Positions 35,951 through 47,740 of a stretch of 64,000 nucleotides of DNA are shown here, in pieces. Every line of letters begins with the position of its first letter. The first letter of the stretch is position 1. Made by a program: the position numbers and the translations under genes. The notes below the pieces were generated by a model that searched no databases, was not told where the DNA came from, and was given only the letters and a program-made list of their open reading frames with translations. This DNA is from Micropterus salmoides (taxonomy: Eukaryota; Chordata; Actinopteri; Centrarchiformes; Centrarchidae), in NCBI RefSeq assembly GCF_014851395.1, contig NW_024041150.1, forward strand, positions 50,237,228-50,301,227, given 5' to 3'.

Positions 35951-37000
35951 CATGGGCGCCTTATGGAGGGGTTAGGACAATTCCCAAAAAATAATTATAA
36001 ACTAATATAAAATTGTACATTATATAAACCATCATAGAGTATAAATATATTTCAAGTATAATAATAAAATTAATGATCTTTTTGTTTTTACTTGTTTTTG
36101 GCAGTAAAAATCTCCATTGACAAAAAAGTGAATCTCCATATTGACCAACCACCCTGTATCTGAATGAAATGGTTTGGTCCTGCCTCAGCATACTGTATCA
36201 GTGAGGTGTTTAGATGCAGTCAATAGATGCGCCAGAAACGGTGATAACAATGTTGTCTAGTGAACCAAAATCTGGTTTTTAAAAAAAGAAAGAGAGGAAA
36301 GACAAAGGAAAGGATGTCAATCTGTAACCCTGTTTTTAACTAAGACAGGTGGGAGGCCTTTAGTCCGTGAGTGGTGTTAACCTCTGCCCCCTTTAGCAGA
36401 CTAACAACAGATGAGTAAGCAGCAGCCCAGTCTGCCCATAACTGTAGCCTCCCTGTCCCAGTGAAGAAGGTGAACAGCACTGTGTTAATGACAGGCCAGT
36501 TAGCATCATGCCAGGGAGTCTGTGGGGATTTCTCTGTCTCTCTTGCTCTTTTTACCATAACAAAATGACAGATATTCAAACACAAATTATTTGCTCCCAT
36601 AATGATCATTATGAAATAAACCACCTGTCTGTACTGAATGCTGGACAGCAGCTTACCTCAGCCTCCATGTAAGTTACAGACTATATTGAAATAATCCAGT
36701 TTGATAGGTTCATTTAAATTGAATTATGGCCATTAATGACATCTACAGATACAGACTTTATTATTATTCCATCATGATGGGCAATTTATTTGAGAAGCAA
36801 ATAGTGAACTGCATCCTGTATGCAGACTTGCATGGTCAAATCACCAGCAGTAAATATTGACACTTCCAAGCCTTTAATTACAGTTATGTAAAGCTTTTGA
36901 TGGGACAGTTAAGTCTTAGAGAAGTGGTTACAACAGCTGTGCAGAGGTGGTCCAATTACATTTTTTTTAATCATGGGGCCCAAAATTCTTGGCGGCCCTG
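35951..37000. mobile_element. hAT-like non-autonomous element inside LINE
   Basis: It begins CATGGGCGCC and ends GGCGGCCCTG, whose complement CAGGGCCGCC fits a short imperfect inverted repeat. The 8-bp word ACTGATGG precedes it (35943-35950) and recurs at 37005-37012, four bases beyond the end, as a nearly clean 8-bp target duplication typical of hAT. LINE coding sequence resumes right after. The copy in the second duplicate is 60562-61328 and lacks about 290 bp. No transposase is left. Confidence 0.6.
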
Positions 37001-37735
37001 ACTGACTGATGGACTGACTTCAGAATTATATCAGTCTTTTGCTAACAAACTGGCTCCTTTTTTATTAGAAGTTTTTGCCGAATGCATGGAAAGAGAATCT
37101 CTTCCAACCGCCATGACTCAAGGACTGACCATGTTAATTCCCAAACCAAACAAAGATAAATTACAAATAATATTAGACTTGTCCTAGATGTCCTGGATTA
37201 CGCAGATTTTATTGATAATGGGTTTGTTTTATTTTTAGACTTCTATAAAGCTTTCAATACAGTGGAGCATCAGTTCATCTTAGTCTTTAAAGAAATTTCA
37301 CTTTGGTGATTTTTTTCTGTACAGATATTAAATATTAATTAATAATAAGAGTAGCAACAGTTCTGTTAAAGTTATGGGTGGTACATCCCCTAGATTTAAT
37401 CTAGCTGTCATATGTGCCATAATTAGCTGCATTAGGCAGGGTTGCCCCATTTCAGAGAATTAATTATAACTCAGCTGGCAGATGACACCACATTATTCAT
37501 GAAAAAAACAAATTTCTGTTGCAATTGATGTAATCAAGAGGTATTCTAAGGCTTCTGGTTTGTATTTGAATGTACATTAGTGTGATCTTATGGCCACTTA
37601 AGAGAGCTCTAAACCAGTTCTTTGTAATATTCCAATATAAAATGAACTTCTACATTTAGGTATATTTGTTACTAAGGACCAGAGGAGAATGACCTAAAAT
37701 TTTAATCCTGTCATACAAATATAGAAACCCTTCCT

Positions 37736-40700
37736 CCATTTTGAATGGAAAAATGTGGGCCAGATCTGGACCAGTTCCATACTGGATCTGGCCCAGAGTC
37801 TCTAAGATACTGTTGAGGATCTGGTTTTCACATCTGGACTGGCACTGGGCCGGAACTGGGCCAGCTCCATTTATTAGTTCTGGCCTGGATTCACACCATT
37901 TCTGGCCTCTTTCATAACCTTGATCTATACCCACAAAACGTATACAAAAATATGATTTTTTTTTGTTAAAGGGATAGTTAAAATTTTTATCATCAGATGT
38001 TGTGCATGACTCGCCAAGTGCTATGGATCCTACTACTAGATAACTCTGAGAAGCCAAAGGGTTACTGGGATAGTTTCAACCACAGAACTTATGGCAGGAG
38101 CTGGTCTATATAATGTTTAACAAATAGTGACTGGTATATCACTAAGGTACACTAAGATTTCTTGTTTTACTTTCGTTTTCATTTTCCTTGCATTTTAAAC
38201 TCGATTACTTTTTTCTTTTGAATTTGTTTCTATTTGTCCTACACAGAATTTCAACAAAGAAAGTGATAGAACGCATGAGTGACACATTTTAAATTTTATT
38301 TAAAATATTTGAAATGTCTGAGATAAAAAGAGAGGACAGAAACTTAAAACAAAGTAGATAATTGCCAAACTAACATTCAATCTAAAACACATTTTACAGC
38401 TCATTTCTGTCTTTAACAACTGTAGGAACAAGAAACTTCACTCCAGTTGACTTGCAGGTGCAGGTGATTAGTTTCTAGTAACTGTACAGTAACCACACAC
38501 CTATGACACAGGTGTTATTTTTAAATGAATGCAGAAGTATTAAACTCTAATAATAGCAACAGTGTGGCTTAGTTAAAAAGCTCAATACATTGACATTGCT
38601 ATCAGTCTTGCATAGTGTAATGTACCATTAGTAATGTTGATAGTAAGAAAGTAAGATTTCTTTCTCCCTGAGAGAGATGAGAAGATATATACCACATTCA
38701 TGATACCATACTCTACATATAAAGCTAAAGCCAGGAGACACACGAGATTCTACGGCCTAAACACACAAGATAACGTTTTAATTAGCGACAAGCGATAAGT
38801 TTGTCTTGATAGATGATTACTGCCAGCCATTAGATTTTAACCATTTTCCATGACCATGGTATAAATAACAAAGATTTTATAGCCAAAATACAATATCCAA
38901 CTAGTCATGTGAAACCCATAAAAAACTGTAAAATGTTCATACACATTGTTTGGTGGCTTTACGGGAAACATTGATGAGGCAAGTGGAGAAGTGGGAATGC
39001 CATAACCCTCACATGACACCCAACAAATCATCAGTAGTGGAAGAGTGGGGGATGGCTGATGTGTTCATTTCTGCAAAGGATAAAAGAATGTGTGATTACT
39101 CAACTGATAATGGAAATCACAAATTACATAAAATCCACAGAGATTAGTAATTTTAAAGGGGGCTGGACTAGACTAGGGCTGGAAGATTTGACCTAAAATC
39201 AAACTCCCAATTAAGTGAACATTTTACCGCGATTACAACTAATGAATGATTATTTAGATTTTTTGCCCTCCTAGTTCATCTACTAGTCACCTCCACATAT
39301 AATACGTATACTAAAATACTTATCAACAGAGTTCTTGTCAGCATTTCTTTAAAATATTTCTTTTCCCTTTACTCCTTTCCAATTAATCTGTTTGGCCACT
39401 GTGTTTGAGAAAACCATTGAATGTATATTCCAAGATTGAACAGTAAATACTATTAACAGAATGTTATCTGTGAACGTTGCTAAAATAAGGATGAAAGAGC
39501 ACTGTATGCAGATCAGTGGTGAAGTTACTAGTACAGCAGAGCTGACCGGAAGTCAGACAAAATGTAAAAAGTAGTAAAAACACACAAAACATTTTGTACA
39601 TTTGACAGTTATGTGTAACGTTACCTGTATCTATATAATCATATGAAAAGGACAACAAAAAATACCTTTGGAAATAAATGTAAGAGACTTATTTTGAGAA
39701 TATTAAATTCAATGAGTTTTTAAATTATTTTAAGACCCAGTGGGTAACGTTACCCTGCATGACAAATGACCCCAGGAGCTCAGCTCTGCTAATGTTACAG
39801 GTTTGCACTGCATTGTGATTTTGGAACAAACCCCAGTGGTAGTAACGTTATGTACAAAGCCTGCAACAACAAGAGAAAATGTGAGGCAAATTAAAAAGAA
39901 CGAGTAATGCTGATTGTACCACTGCCAGCCATCTCAGTGTACTGATATCATGAACCTCATTGTAATTTTTAACTGTAAAATTTGATGAATTACTGAGAAC
40001 CATCAGCCTCTAGACAAAACAAATAACATTTCTTACAGCTCCTGACAGAAATCTGAGGGTAAACACTTGGTAAGCTTAACATAGCACACTATATCCCTCG
40101 GAAAACGCCCCAAATAAATATCCAGAATGAATCAGGAACTGCTCCTCAACCATAATACCGCGGTGTGATTTCATACAAAGTCAATGAAAAGACACGGAGA
40201 GAGGAGATTTCCCGCCCATAGACCTTATTTGTCATAATGAATTTACGTTTTGATTAATGTCAGATGAAAATTCCAACTTCTTTAGATGGCTTTGATTTTT
40301 TAAACACTTAACTTACCATAACTTTATAACGTTATGCTCAACTATAGCTAAGATCAAATCAAAGTCGGAAAAAAATACTTACATTAACTTAACTTACCCT
40401 ATTAATCCAGGGCTGAAGAAAAGATTGAACCTAAAAAGGAGACAGTTGCTGTCAGTTGGTGCTGTTGGAAACTAACGTTACAACATCGTTGTAAGTTAAC
40501 TAACGTTAACGTTAAACAGCATTAATGTTTTATGCTAGCTGCACACAAAGTTGTTTATTAATGCTAGCTAGCTTAGCTATCCGTTCATTCAGTTAATTTA
40601 GCTAACCCAGCTAAAAAGCTAACGTTAGCCAATGACTGTTCAACAGTTTTAGCCATTTTAAGAAGTTAAAACCCGGTCAAAACATTCCGATGTGACGATG

Positions 40701-41150
40701 TTAACAAGCATTACACCACTATTAAAAACAATCACACTAAACTGTTTGACTGTAACATCGTTCAACTTACTGTTATAAACTCTTTCCACAAAGCCTCCAG
40801 TCCGAACTGATCCAAAGAAAGAAACAGTTCGCGCGCTCGTTCCGACGAGTCCGGGCCAGAACTATTATGATTCCGCCGACTGATGGAGGCTCACGCCCGA
40901 TCCTGAGTGCACACAGACTACATGCGGGCCGTATCCGGAACGGGGCAGTAAAACGGGCGTGACTGTTACACGGATCTGCCGGTTTGGAGGCGGATTCGGC
41001 CCAGAGTCAGCTGCTATCTGGGGAGTTTCTTTCAGAATATAATATACCTGTTACAGCTGGAGACTATGCAAAAGATTCTGGTGCAACATCCTCCAGAGTC
41101 TGTACGCTGTTCAAATCTCAAACAAGAGTCGCTGCACAATTGCCGCTGTT
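37736..41150. other. Intergenic DNA before gene B
   Basis: The part to 39437 is shared with copy 2. A CTGGCCC/GGGCCAG-rich patch at 37755-37880 looks like part of a repeat; a related patch lies near 40920-41010. The part 39440-40700 is AT-rich with many AACGTTA words. The part 40780-41010 is GC-richer and could be a promoter or a repeat end. No gene is supported. Confidence 0.4.
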
Positions 41151-41154
41151 ATGA

Positions 41155-41492
41155 CACTCCATCCATCCATCCCTCCATCCATCACTCCATCACTCCATCC
41201 ATCCATCCATCCATCACTCCATCCATCACTCCATCACTCCATCCATCCATCCATCACTCCATCACTCCATCACTCCATCCATCACTCCATCACTCCATCC
41301 ATCACTCCATCACTCCATCACTCCATCCATCACTCCATCACTCCATCTATCACTCCATCCATCCATCCATCCATCACTCCATCACTCCATCCATCTATCA
41401 CTCCATCCATCACTCCATCACTCCATCTATCACTCCATCCATCCATCACTCCATCACTCCATCCATCCATCCATCCATCCATCCATCCATCC
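41155..41492. repeat. ATCC/CACTCC minisatellite
   Basis: About 340 bp alternate runs of (CATC)n with CACTC interruptions, giving higher-order units such as CATCCATCACTC. It is followed by GTACAGGGTCGCGGGGCTGG and AGCCAATCACAGCTGACAG, the words that follow ATCC arrays in many fish genomes. The ORF-like peptides of repeated H-P-S-I across it are repeat artefacts. Confidence 0.9.
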
Positions 41493-41577
41493 CGCGTACA
41501 GGGTCGCGGGGCTGGAGCCAATCACAGCTGACAGCGGGGTAAAGATGGACTCTTCTCAGGGGCGGCGGCTTCTATGA

Positions 41578-41793
41578 TCGCGCGAGAGCCTGTGGGGTCG
41601 CGAGAATACGGCCGTCCACGAGTTCTCATATCTGAAGAGCTCCGACAGTCACAAAGGAGACCTGCTGGATCTCAGAGACCAGGACCACTACAAGAGCGGA
41701 ATGGAGGAGGACAACCAGGACCCGGAGCCCCGGAGCAACAACGTCCCCGGAGGACAAACAGCAGGCTCGAGCTCTGATAGCACCGATGTTCAG
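41578..41793 (+). CDS. Zinc-finger gene B, upstream coding exon
   Basis: The frame is open from 41578 (after TGA at 41575-41577) and ends GATAGCACCGATGTTCAG before a GTCAGTG donor. The only ATG in frame is 41701, giving MEEDNQDPEP and ending SSSDSTDVQ; earlier open codons may belong to a 5' exon join. The end and donor match genes A and C, and it joins in phase 0 to 47741. The peptide is acidic and has no known domain. The intron is about 5.9 kb. The start codon is not settled. Confidence 0.55.
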
Positions 41794-41974
41794 GTCAGTG
41801 TTCATGAACACAGCTAGCAGCTAACAAGAAGCTAACGTGGCGTTAGCTCGGCCTGGTTCCGACACGTAGCTTCATATTGACTGTAAACAAGATGTAATGT
41901 AGCAGGATTCAACAGTGGAGCCATCAGAACCCCGTATCTCTACAGAACCCACACTTAATGTGACGGTCGGAACC

Positions 41975-42008
41975 GGAGAGGAGGAGGAGGAGGAGGAGGA
42001 GGAGGAGG
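41975..42008. repeat. (GAG)n microsatellite
   Basis: About eleven GAG units lie in the intron of gene B. Confidence 0.9.
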
Positions 42009-42389
42009 TCTCTTGTAGCATGTAGCCTGCTGATGTTCGCCTGCTAGCTAGCTAAAACTGGACAAAGGTGAAGATGGCCGTACGCGGGAGCGCGCGCACT
42101 CTTTACATTTACAGCTGCTTTCATCTGGATCAAACAGACATAAAGTGCAAATAAACATCACTTTGTGTCCGTGGTAATAGCAAATGTCTTTGTCTACCTT
42201 AACATTTCTTTTAACGGAATAATCAGAATTGTGATTTTACAGTTTATAGTGTAACCAGGCCGGTGTGACGGTTTAAGTGGTGGCTGTATTAACTGGTGCC
42301 AGATGTGTCGCAGGCGTCGCTTCAAGATCCATTGACTGCAAACCAGGAACAACGTTCTGATAACTTTAGCTACATAATGTATGTTTGGA

Positions 42390-42480
42390 TATTAGGGCTA
42401 AAACTAATGATTATTTTCGTGGTTGACTAATCTGTTAATTATTTATTCGATTAGTCAACTAGTCACAATTATTTTTCACA
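42390..42480. repeat. Fragment of fish DNA-transposon end
   Basis: The words AGGGCTAAAACTAATGATTA and TTTATTCGATTAGTCAACTA match the end sequence of a very abundant teleost MITE family. Its class (hAT or Kolobok) is uncertain. Confidence 0.4.
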
Positions 42481-42568
42481 CCCTAACCCTAATTAAATCA
42501 TTAAACTAATTAAATATCTTTCAAGTGAATTACAGCACACAGCCTAACTAGCTAACGTTACCATTGAG

Positions 42569-42860
42569 CAGGGTACACGCGGGGTCTTAAAAGTATTAAA
42601 AAAGTCTTAAATTTCAGATTCCAAAAATAAGGCCTTTAAAAGTCTTAAATTTAGTTACCAAAGTATTAAATTTCGTTTACCAAGGTCTTAAATTTTTACT
42701 TGTCCATTCGTAGGATTTAATTAATGCCGCAACATCATAAATGAATACTTTGTGTGTGTGTGAGACTTAACAATTTACTCCTTTTGGTGTGACTCTGATG
42801 GTAAGCACTTTGTAACTTGTTTTTGAAAAGTGCTCTACAAATAAAGATTATTATTTTACG
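42569..42860. repeat. TCTTAAA-rich repeat and LINE tail
   Basis: The part 42569-42700 starts CAGGGTACACGCGGGGTCTT and pairs with 23419-23535. The part 42780-42855 ends AAAGTGCTCTACAAATAAAG followed by ATTATTATT, a LINE 3' tail. Confidence 0.5.
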
Positions 42861-44530
42861 GCAGTACAGGTAACGTTACTGTTTACGTCAGTGTTCGCGG
42901 TGCACGAGCTCTGGCATCCAGCTCTGCGCGAATCGTTCAGTTGTTAGAAAAGAAAATGTCTGACGTGCTACTAACGACGACTCAGAATGGGCGAGTGTCT
43001 GAAATTCAGAAAGCCAGAGATACGAACAAATTGGCAGACGAGACTGAGGGCAGTGGCTCTGAGGTTAGTACAATAGGCTGATCGGCGTGCGAGCCGGTGT
43101 TATGCCGAGTTTTGCCTGCCTCTCGAGAAGTGCATCCACCTCCAAATAATGCTTTTAAACACTACAATAGTGATAAATGATTCGAAGTATATATTTTATG
43201 AACGTTTAGAGTCTTTAATATTTTAATGCACTTAGTAGAAGTACCATTCCTTGACATTCAGTAAATAGAGCCTATGTGGTGATAACGCTGTTTGACCTTT
43301 TACTGTATAAACCAGACTTAGAACAGACTGATATTGAAAGCTGGTATGTATGTGGGCTATAAAACCTTTTCTTAAATGGATTGTTAATAAAATAGATTAG
43401 TCTCAAAGTGAACATGTAAACAATTTCACATCAATAAATATTTGCTACTGGAACTTTTTCAGCTGTCTGTAAAGAGTGAGAGAGAATAAGCATGTTGTGA
43501 CGGTTCGAGTGCACAGGTTTAATTATTACTATTCGGGGTGGCAGCCAGGTCTCTCCCCTGGCAGTGAGATACTGGTCAACTGTTTTTAAATCAAATGTCA
43601 CAAAGGATATTTCAAAAGAACGTACACCCTCCCACTGAATGACCATAAAAGAAAGAAACACCACAAACTCAAAAGCTTAGCAAAAAACAAAATGTTGGTG
43701 TATTTAAGATTTCACACAAAAACACAATTGCAAAGTAAAGCACAAGTTAATTTCCAAAACACAAAAATATATTCAGTCCAGTGTCAAAGCAAAAAAAGAT
43801 GAATAAACCTCAGTCACAAACAAAAACAAAACATCATGGTACAGAAAAACGAGTCTGATAACTCACGGAGTCCAGTCAGTCAGTCCAGTCACTCCAGTCC
43901 AGTCAGTCGCAGAACCCAGTCCGGGTTTTTGCTGCTGGGTTGTGAATGTTTTACCAGCTTCCGCAAACAATTTGAATGATGATCCGAAGGTGAAGTGAGC
44001 GCTCTTTAATTCTGACTAAAGCTACGAGAAACGTCTGGCTCTAAATCATGCTGTCTACGATACAGTGAGCTGCTGTTGAATGCATCGAATACTACATGGC
44101 TACTATTACTAATACATGGTCATGTTTATTTACATGTTCGTTTGGCAGATATATCGGTCGTGTTCTGCTTGTAGCTGCTGGTACTGTGGGACACTGAGCA
44201 CACAGAGCGGTGATTACAGTCAGAGAGGCGGCTGCAGCAGAGCCAAAGGAGAACATTTTTTAAAATTAATAACGGCTATCTGTTTTTAAAATGACCGATG
44301 CTAATTACTGGAAAAATGCTGAATATCTGCGCCGATATTTGGCCAGACTGATTATTGGTCGACCCCTATTATTTATTTTACCACTAGATGAATATAAATT
44401 CCAGTTACAGCAGTTTCATTTCTGTGGGTTGTTTTATTCATTAAATCCTTGTCCAAGCAAAATGCTCTGCATTGGTCTCTAACTTGTTATAGCTTATGAC
44501 AGGGTGTCTGCGGTGGGATCTACCGAGCGC
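42861..44530. other. Intron B, repeat-derived sequence
   Basis: The part 43497-43960 looks like a repeat of unknown class. The part 44040-44375 ends CCAGACTGATTATTGGTCGA, a transposon-end type seen often in fish. No exon is recognised. Confidence 0.35.
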
Positions 44531-44841
44531 CTATTTCACTCTTAAACGCTCCAAAAAATTGATCCGTGCGAACCGGAAAATGATTTACGAATACAACCGA
44601 CCGTAATCTCCCACCCCGCCGGACCCTCATTGTTAATCGTCCAAAACATAGTCGGAGTGGCGATCAGGAGTAACGGGATTAACCCTGTTTGCCGGTCGCT
44701 CTATGGCCACTTTGAACAGCCCCGTTCCTGAAAAACAAGAGCGAGATGCGCCGCCAGCAGCGGGATCGGTAAGAGAAGACAACAGGGAAAATTCAAGGAG
44801 CGTGTGGGTTTGGCTAACGTTAGCTGACTATTTAGCTAAAA
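44531..44841. repeat. Dispersed repeat pair, copy 2
   Basis: It is the partner of 23687-23995, with few differences. A CAGGGTGTCTGCGG start lies about 38 bases upstream, near 44493, as it does upstream of the first copy. Confidence 0.75.
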
Positions 44842-45740
44842 CTTAGTGTACTATTAAATTAACAATATACTTTCAATTTAATGTTTTACAAATACAGTCA
44901 TTTAGACCAGTTCCTTCTCCAGGTTGTGCCTGTGCTACACCGCCTACAGTACTAACATTATTCTTCATCTTTGTTCCCTTGTGGCCTATTTCAATTTTGT
45001 TGTATTGATCAAGTGGACGGTGAAAGTAATCACACGTATCATTGCAGGCAAGCTCACATTATCTAGTTTAAACCAACTAAAACACAAAATCACACTGTGT
45101 GTCACATGATTTGCTGTAATACTGCGTACATAAACGTCATAGCTTTTCGCAGGAAATCTGACCAGTCCTTCATATAGAAAACTGCTGGTCCATACAGGCT
45201 GTTACAGCAACTGAGAAAGTTGGTGAATGCCTCAATTTTTAGGTGGCGTTACAACCTTATGATATAGGCAATAAATGTTATAAATATACTTAAATTCTGT
45301 CTTATTGTCTTATTCGTCAGTTCCAAAACAAAGCAGAGGGCTCTCCGTGATTCAAGCCCTTCTGATGTTGACAGTGTTCTCACTCTAAGTCGATCTCATT
45401 CTTGTTTGCCCAGAAGGGCTTCAGCACATAGAACTATATTGTTGTTTTTATCCTTATGTGGAGTTTGTTTTGGGAGCCGGGCGTTTTCTGGTGTTCTACA
45501 TGTTGTTAGCTGCGCTGGTGTTGCTGTGTACACGGAAAGTGCTTGAATGTAACAGCAAATGGATTTTGAGGAAAATGTTTGCGTAGGATCGGGTGTACTG
45601 GCCGTCAGAGGCAACAGGAAAAAAAACAGGCAAGGGGCTCGTTTTTTTGTGAGGTTACAACCCCTTCACACAGGCAATAAAACAAAAGTGATTTATTTAA
45701 GTAAACTACATATAGCCCCTTTAATCTTAATAATTAATCT
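44842..45740. other. Intron B, nothing recognised
   Basis: No exon, RNA gene or clear repeat can be supported here. Confidence 0.35.
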
Positions 45741-46679
45741 TTAAAGCCCCCCTCCAGTGTTGTATTTTGACATTTCCATGATATTTCATGTTTTTCTGAG
45801 TCATTTCCTTACAATGCTGATTGCCCACATAGTTTGCCAAATGTTTTTTGACAAATAGATTAATTTTGTGTTCAAACTTGCAAAAGTTGCTTGGTTGTTA
45901 AAACGGGGTTGTGACGTATGACTATAGTAATTCCATAAGTCATACATCATTCTCCAAGCTTGCGTAGGCGCACTGTCACACCTCGTTAAGTCAGAGCATC
46001 AAACCGATAAACATCGTTGTGAGCTAGCTAACCAATTTATCATGTAATTTACTTAGAACTTACGGTAGGTATGTCTCTCTGTGTCTGAATGTTGTTGCTG
46101 CCTTTCTAGTTAACTAAGTTGTACTTAGCCAGATGTAGTTAGCTAGCGTAGTTATTGCAGAAAGTTGGCTAACATAGGGTCTTCATTTTATTTTTTAGTT
46201 TCCTCCCATTGGTTTTCATTTGTGCGTGCGGTATTGGAGGAGAGCTGACAGAAAACGCGTTGCACTTTCACCTGCCACCGTCTTATATACAGTCTGCAAC
46301 ATGCATTTTGCTGACGACCGTTTTACCAATGCATCTGCGGAGGCACCCCCCACACCCCGCGGTAAAGTAAGCACACCATAAAACGTAGTGAGTTATCGTG
46401 TGCAGTGCGTGACAGGACCATCGACTGTATGATTGATAACAGCTTATACGCGCACATTAGTTTCTGTCATGGGTAAGTAATAGCTACTCCTGCCAGACAG
46501 TAAGGTGTACTAAACTTTACAGTGTAGTGACAGCATATCGTTAGCGAACACTCCAGCTGGTCAGTTTTTGGTTGTCATGGTAATGTATTATGTCCAACTA
46601 TTAACCACACCCCCATTCTCTGTTTGAGAAAGAACATTAACCAAAATCGGTAGTTAAAACTGGCTGGAGGGGGCTTTAA
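45741..46679. mobile_element. Kolobok-like DNA transposon remnant, TTAA sites
   Basis: The element is bounded by TTAA at 45741-45744 and 46676-46679. Directly inside are inverted ends: AGCCCCCCTCCAG at the left and CTGGAGGGGGCT at the right. TTAA duplications occur in piggyBac and Kolobok elements. The THAP-like exon at 46199-46366 points to Kolobok, whose transposases carry THAP domains. At 931 bp between the TTAA sites it lacks the rest of a transposase, so it is non-autonomous. Confidence 0.7.
46199..46366 (+). pseudogene. THAP-like exon inside TTAA-flanked element
   Basis: Between an acceptor-like TTTTTTAG and a donor-like AAA/GTAAGC lie 56 open codons, an exact multiple of three. The frame contains RYWRRADRKR, SPATVLYTVCNMHF and ADDRFTN. 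C-x2-H-F followed by a D-x-F-x-N turn is the signature of the second half of a THAP zinc domain, a DNA-binding fold used by P and Kolobok transposases. The first Cys pair would be on an earlier exon and was not found. The match is short, so the call is tentative. Confidence 0.45.
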
Positions 46680-47740
46680 GTGAATAAAATTGTCATTAGT
46701 CAATTTGAAAAAAAACTTTTGTTTGAAGCCCTTGTACAAGGAAAAATTTTTTTACAGTCAGGATTGTATGAGATTAAGTGTGTTGTACAGTATATGCTAC
46801 TTACAAAGTCAACATTACATTCAAGTTATATAGAGAAATAACTATTTTACATGGTGCGGTGCTGAACATAAATTTAGGAGTCTCAGCTTGAGGGAAGAAG
46901 CTGCTCTGCAGTCTGGTGGTACGATCGGGTGGCAGCAATGTGAACAGGCTGTGGCTTTGGGTACTTACTGTCCTCTAATATCATATGTGCTCTGCAGGCA
47001 CCCCATCTCACCTTACCTCGCTACTGCTTGGGAGATGGGTACCAATGAACTTCTGAGCAGTTTAACCAACTGCTGCAGAGCCCTCTGCTTCACACTCTTT
47101 TTGCTTTATTTTGCTCTTCTGTAAAAGCTTACAAGAAGCTGGGATTGGAAATCTTCAAGTTACTTTAATTTCTATAGTTCCAGTTCATAACAGAAGTTAT
47201 GTCATTGCACTTTTCATACGGAGCTAAATTTTGGGTTAGCATACTGTTACAGCTTCTGCTGCAAAATCAACTTGAAGCTAACATGCAGAGAGGAAAGACA
47301 GTATCCTGTCGTAATAGCCAACATCATTACAGCAGGATGTCTTGGTGAACTAGAAAGTAAGCTGAATGTCTGTGGTTAAGTCATTGTGAGGAGATTTTCA
47401 CAAAAATATGTGTTGTGGATTAGAATTGCTAACCGCATCTTTAAGGCATGCTTGAAGTTTAGCTAACTGAGGGGAACAAGATCGGTCCAAGCACAGGACC
47501 TTGTTGAACTTGTGACTAACTTTGCTGTGCACGTAGGATTGGTTAAAACATACAAACTGAGATCTGTCCGATAATTAGAACTCTAACCAGCTTAGAGCGG
47601 TTCCTTTAATGCCATTTCCCCAGGTCCCTCTGTGGACACATTGTGGGTTATGTTCCACAGACATGCTCTAAATGTCATTTATGGTTCAGGAGGACGTCTC
47701 ACTTATTGTCTTTCTCTCTGTTTGTCTGTCTGTGCTATAG
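46680..47740. other. Intron B, 3' part
   Basis: The region 47545-47615 is paralogous to 20365-20440 of the gene A intron. A pyrimidine tract (TTTCTCTCTGTTTGTCTGTC) leads to the acceptor GCTATAG at 47740. No other exon is seen. Confidence 0.5.

Larger units (their letters stand above)
33680..37735 (+). mobile_element. Decayed Tx1/L1-like LINE, interrupted twice
   Basis: Pieces of an L1-type ORF2 appear in order, in shifting frames: DIKIKLS and YWKLNS near 33750-33810, SRRAEEV near 33965, SSYCSNFYRDLYS near 34125 running across the Tc1 site, CDKPITPEEIKKAI near 35858, MTQGLTMLIPKPNKDK near 37112, LFLDFYKAFNTVEHQF near 37231, and SKASGLYLNV near 37548. The reverse-transcriptase block with FLDFYKAF is diagnostic of L1/Tx1 elements. 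The frame is full of stops and small indels, so it is a fossil. A hAT-like element (35951-37000) and a Tc1 (34162-35783) lie inside it. Copy 2 (59940-62040) has the hAT but not the Tc1. Confidence 0.8.
15998..39437 (+). repeat. Segmental duplication, copy 1
   Basis: The block matches 50838-63164 in the same order and orientation, with only scattered substitutions by eye (roughly one to a few per hundred bases). Copy-1-only blocks are 18554-26770, 27302-27820, 31782-32447, the Tc1 at 34162-35783, about 36236-36530 and about 38233-38835. It carries zinc-finger gene A. The match stops at 39437 only because copy 2 runs into an assembly gap. Confidence 0.92.

Noticed and set aside
38950..39147. 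65-codon open frame conserved in both duplicates (also 62677-62874)
   Set aside because: The copies are too similar for conservation to mean selection, and the peptide resembles nothing known.
41155..41492. CRISPR-like array
   Set aside because: Units are 4-12 bp with no unique spacers; it is a eukaryotic minisatellite.
41066..41542. Long open frames of repeated His-Pro-Ser-Ile across 41.1-41.5 kb
   Set aside because: They are translations of the CATC/CACTC minisatellite; several frames stay open only because the repeat has no stop.
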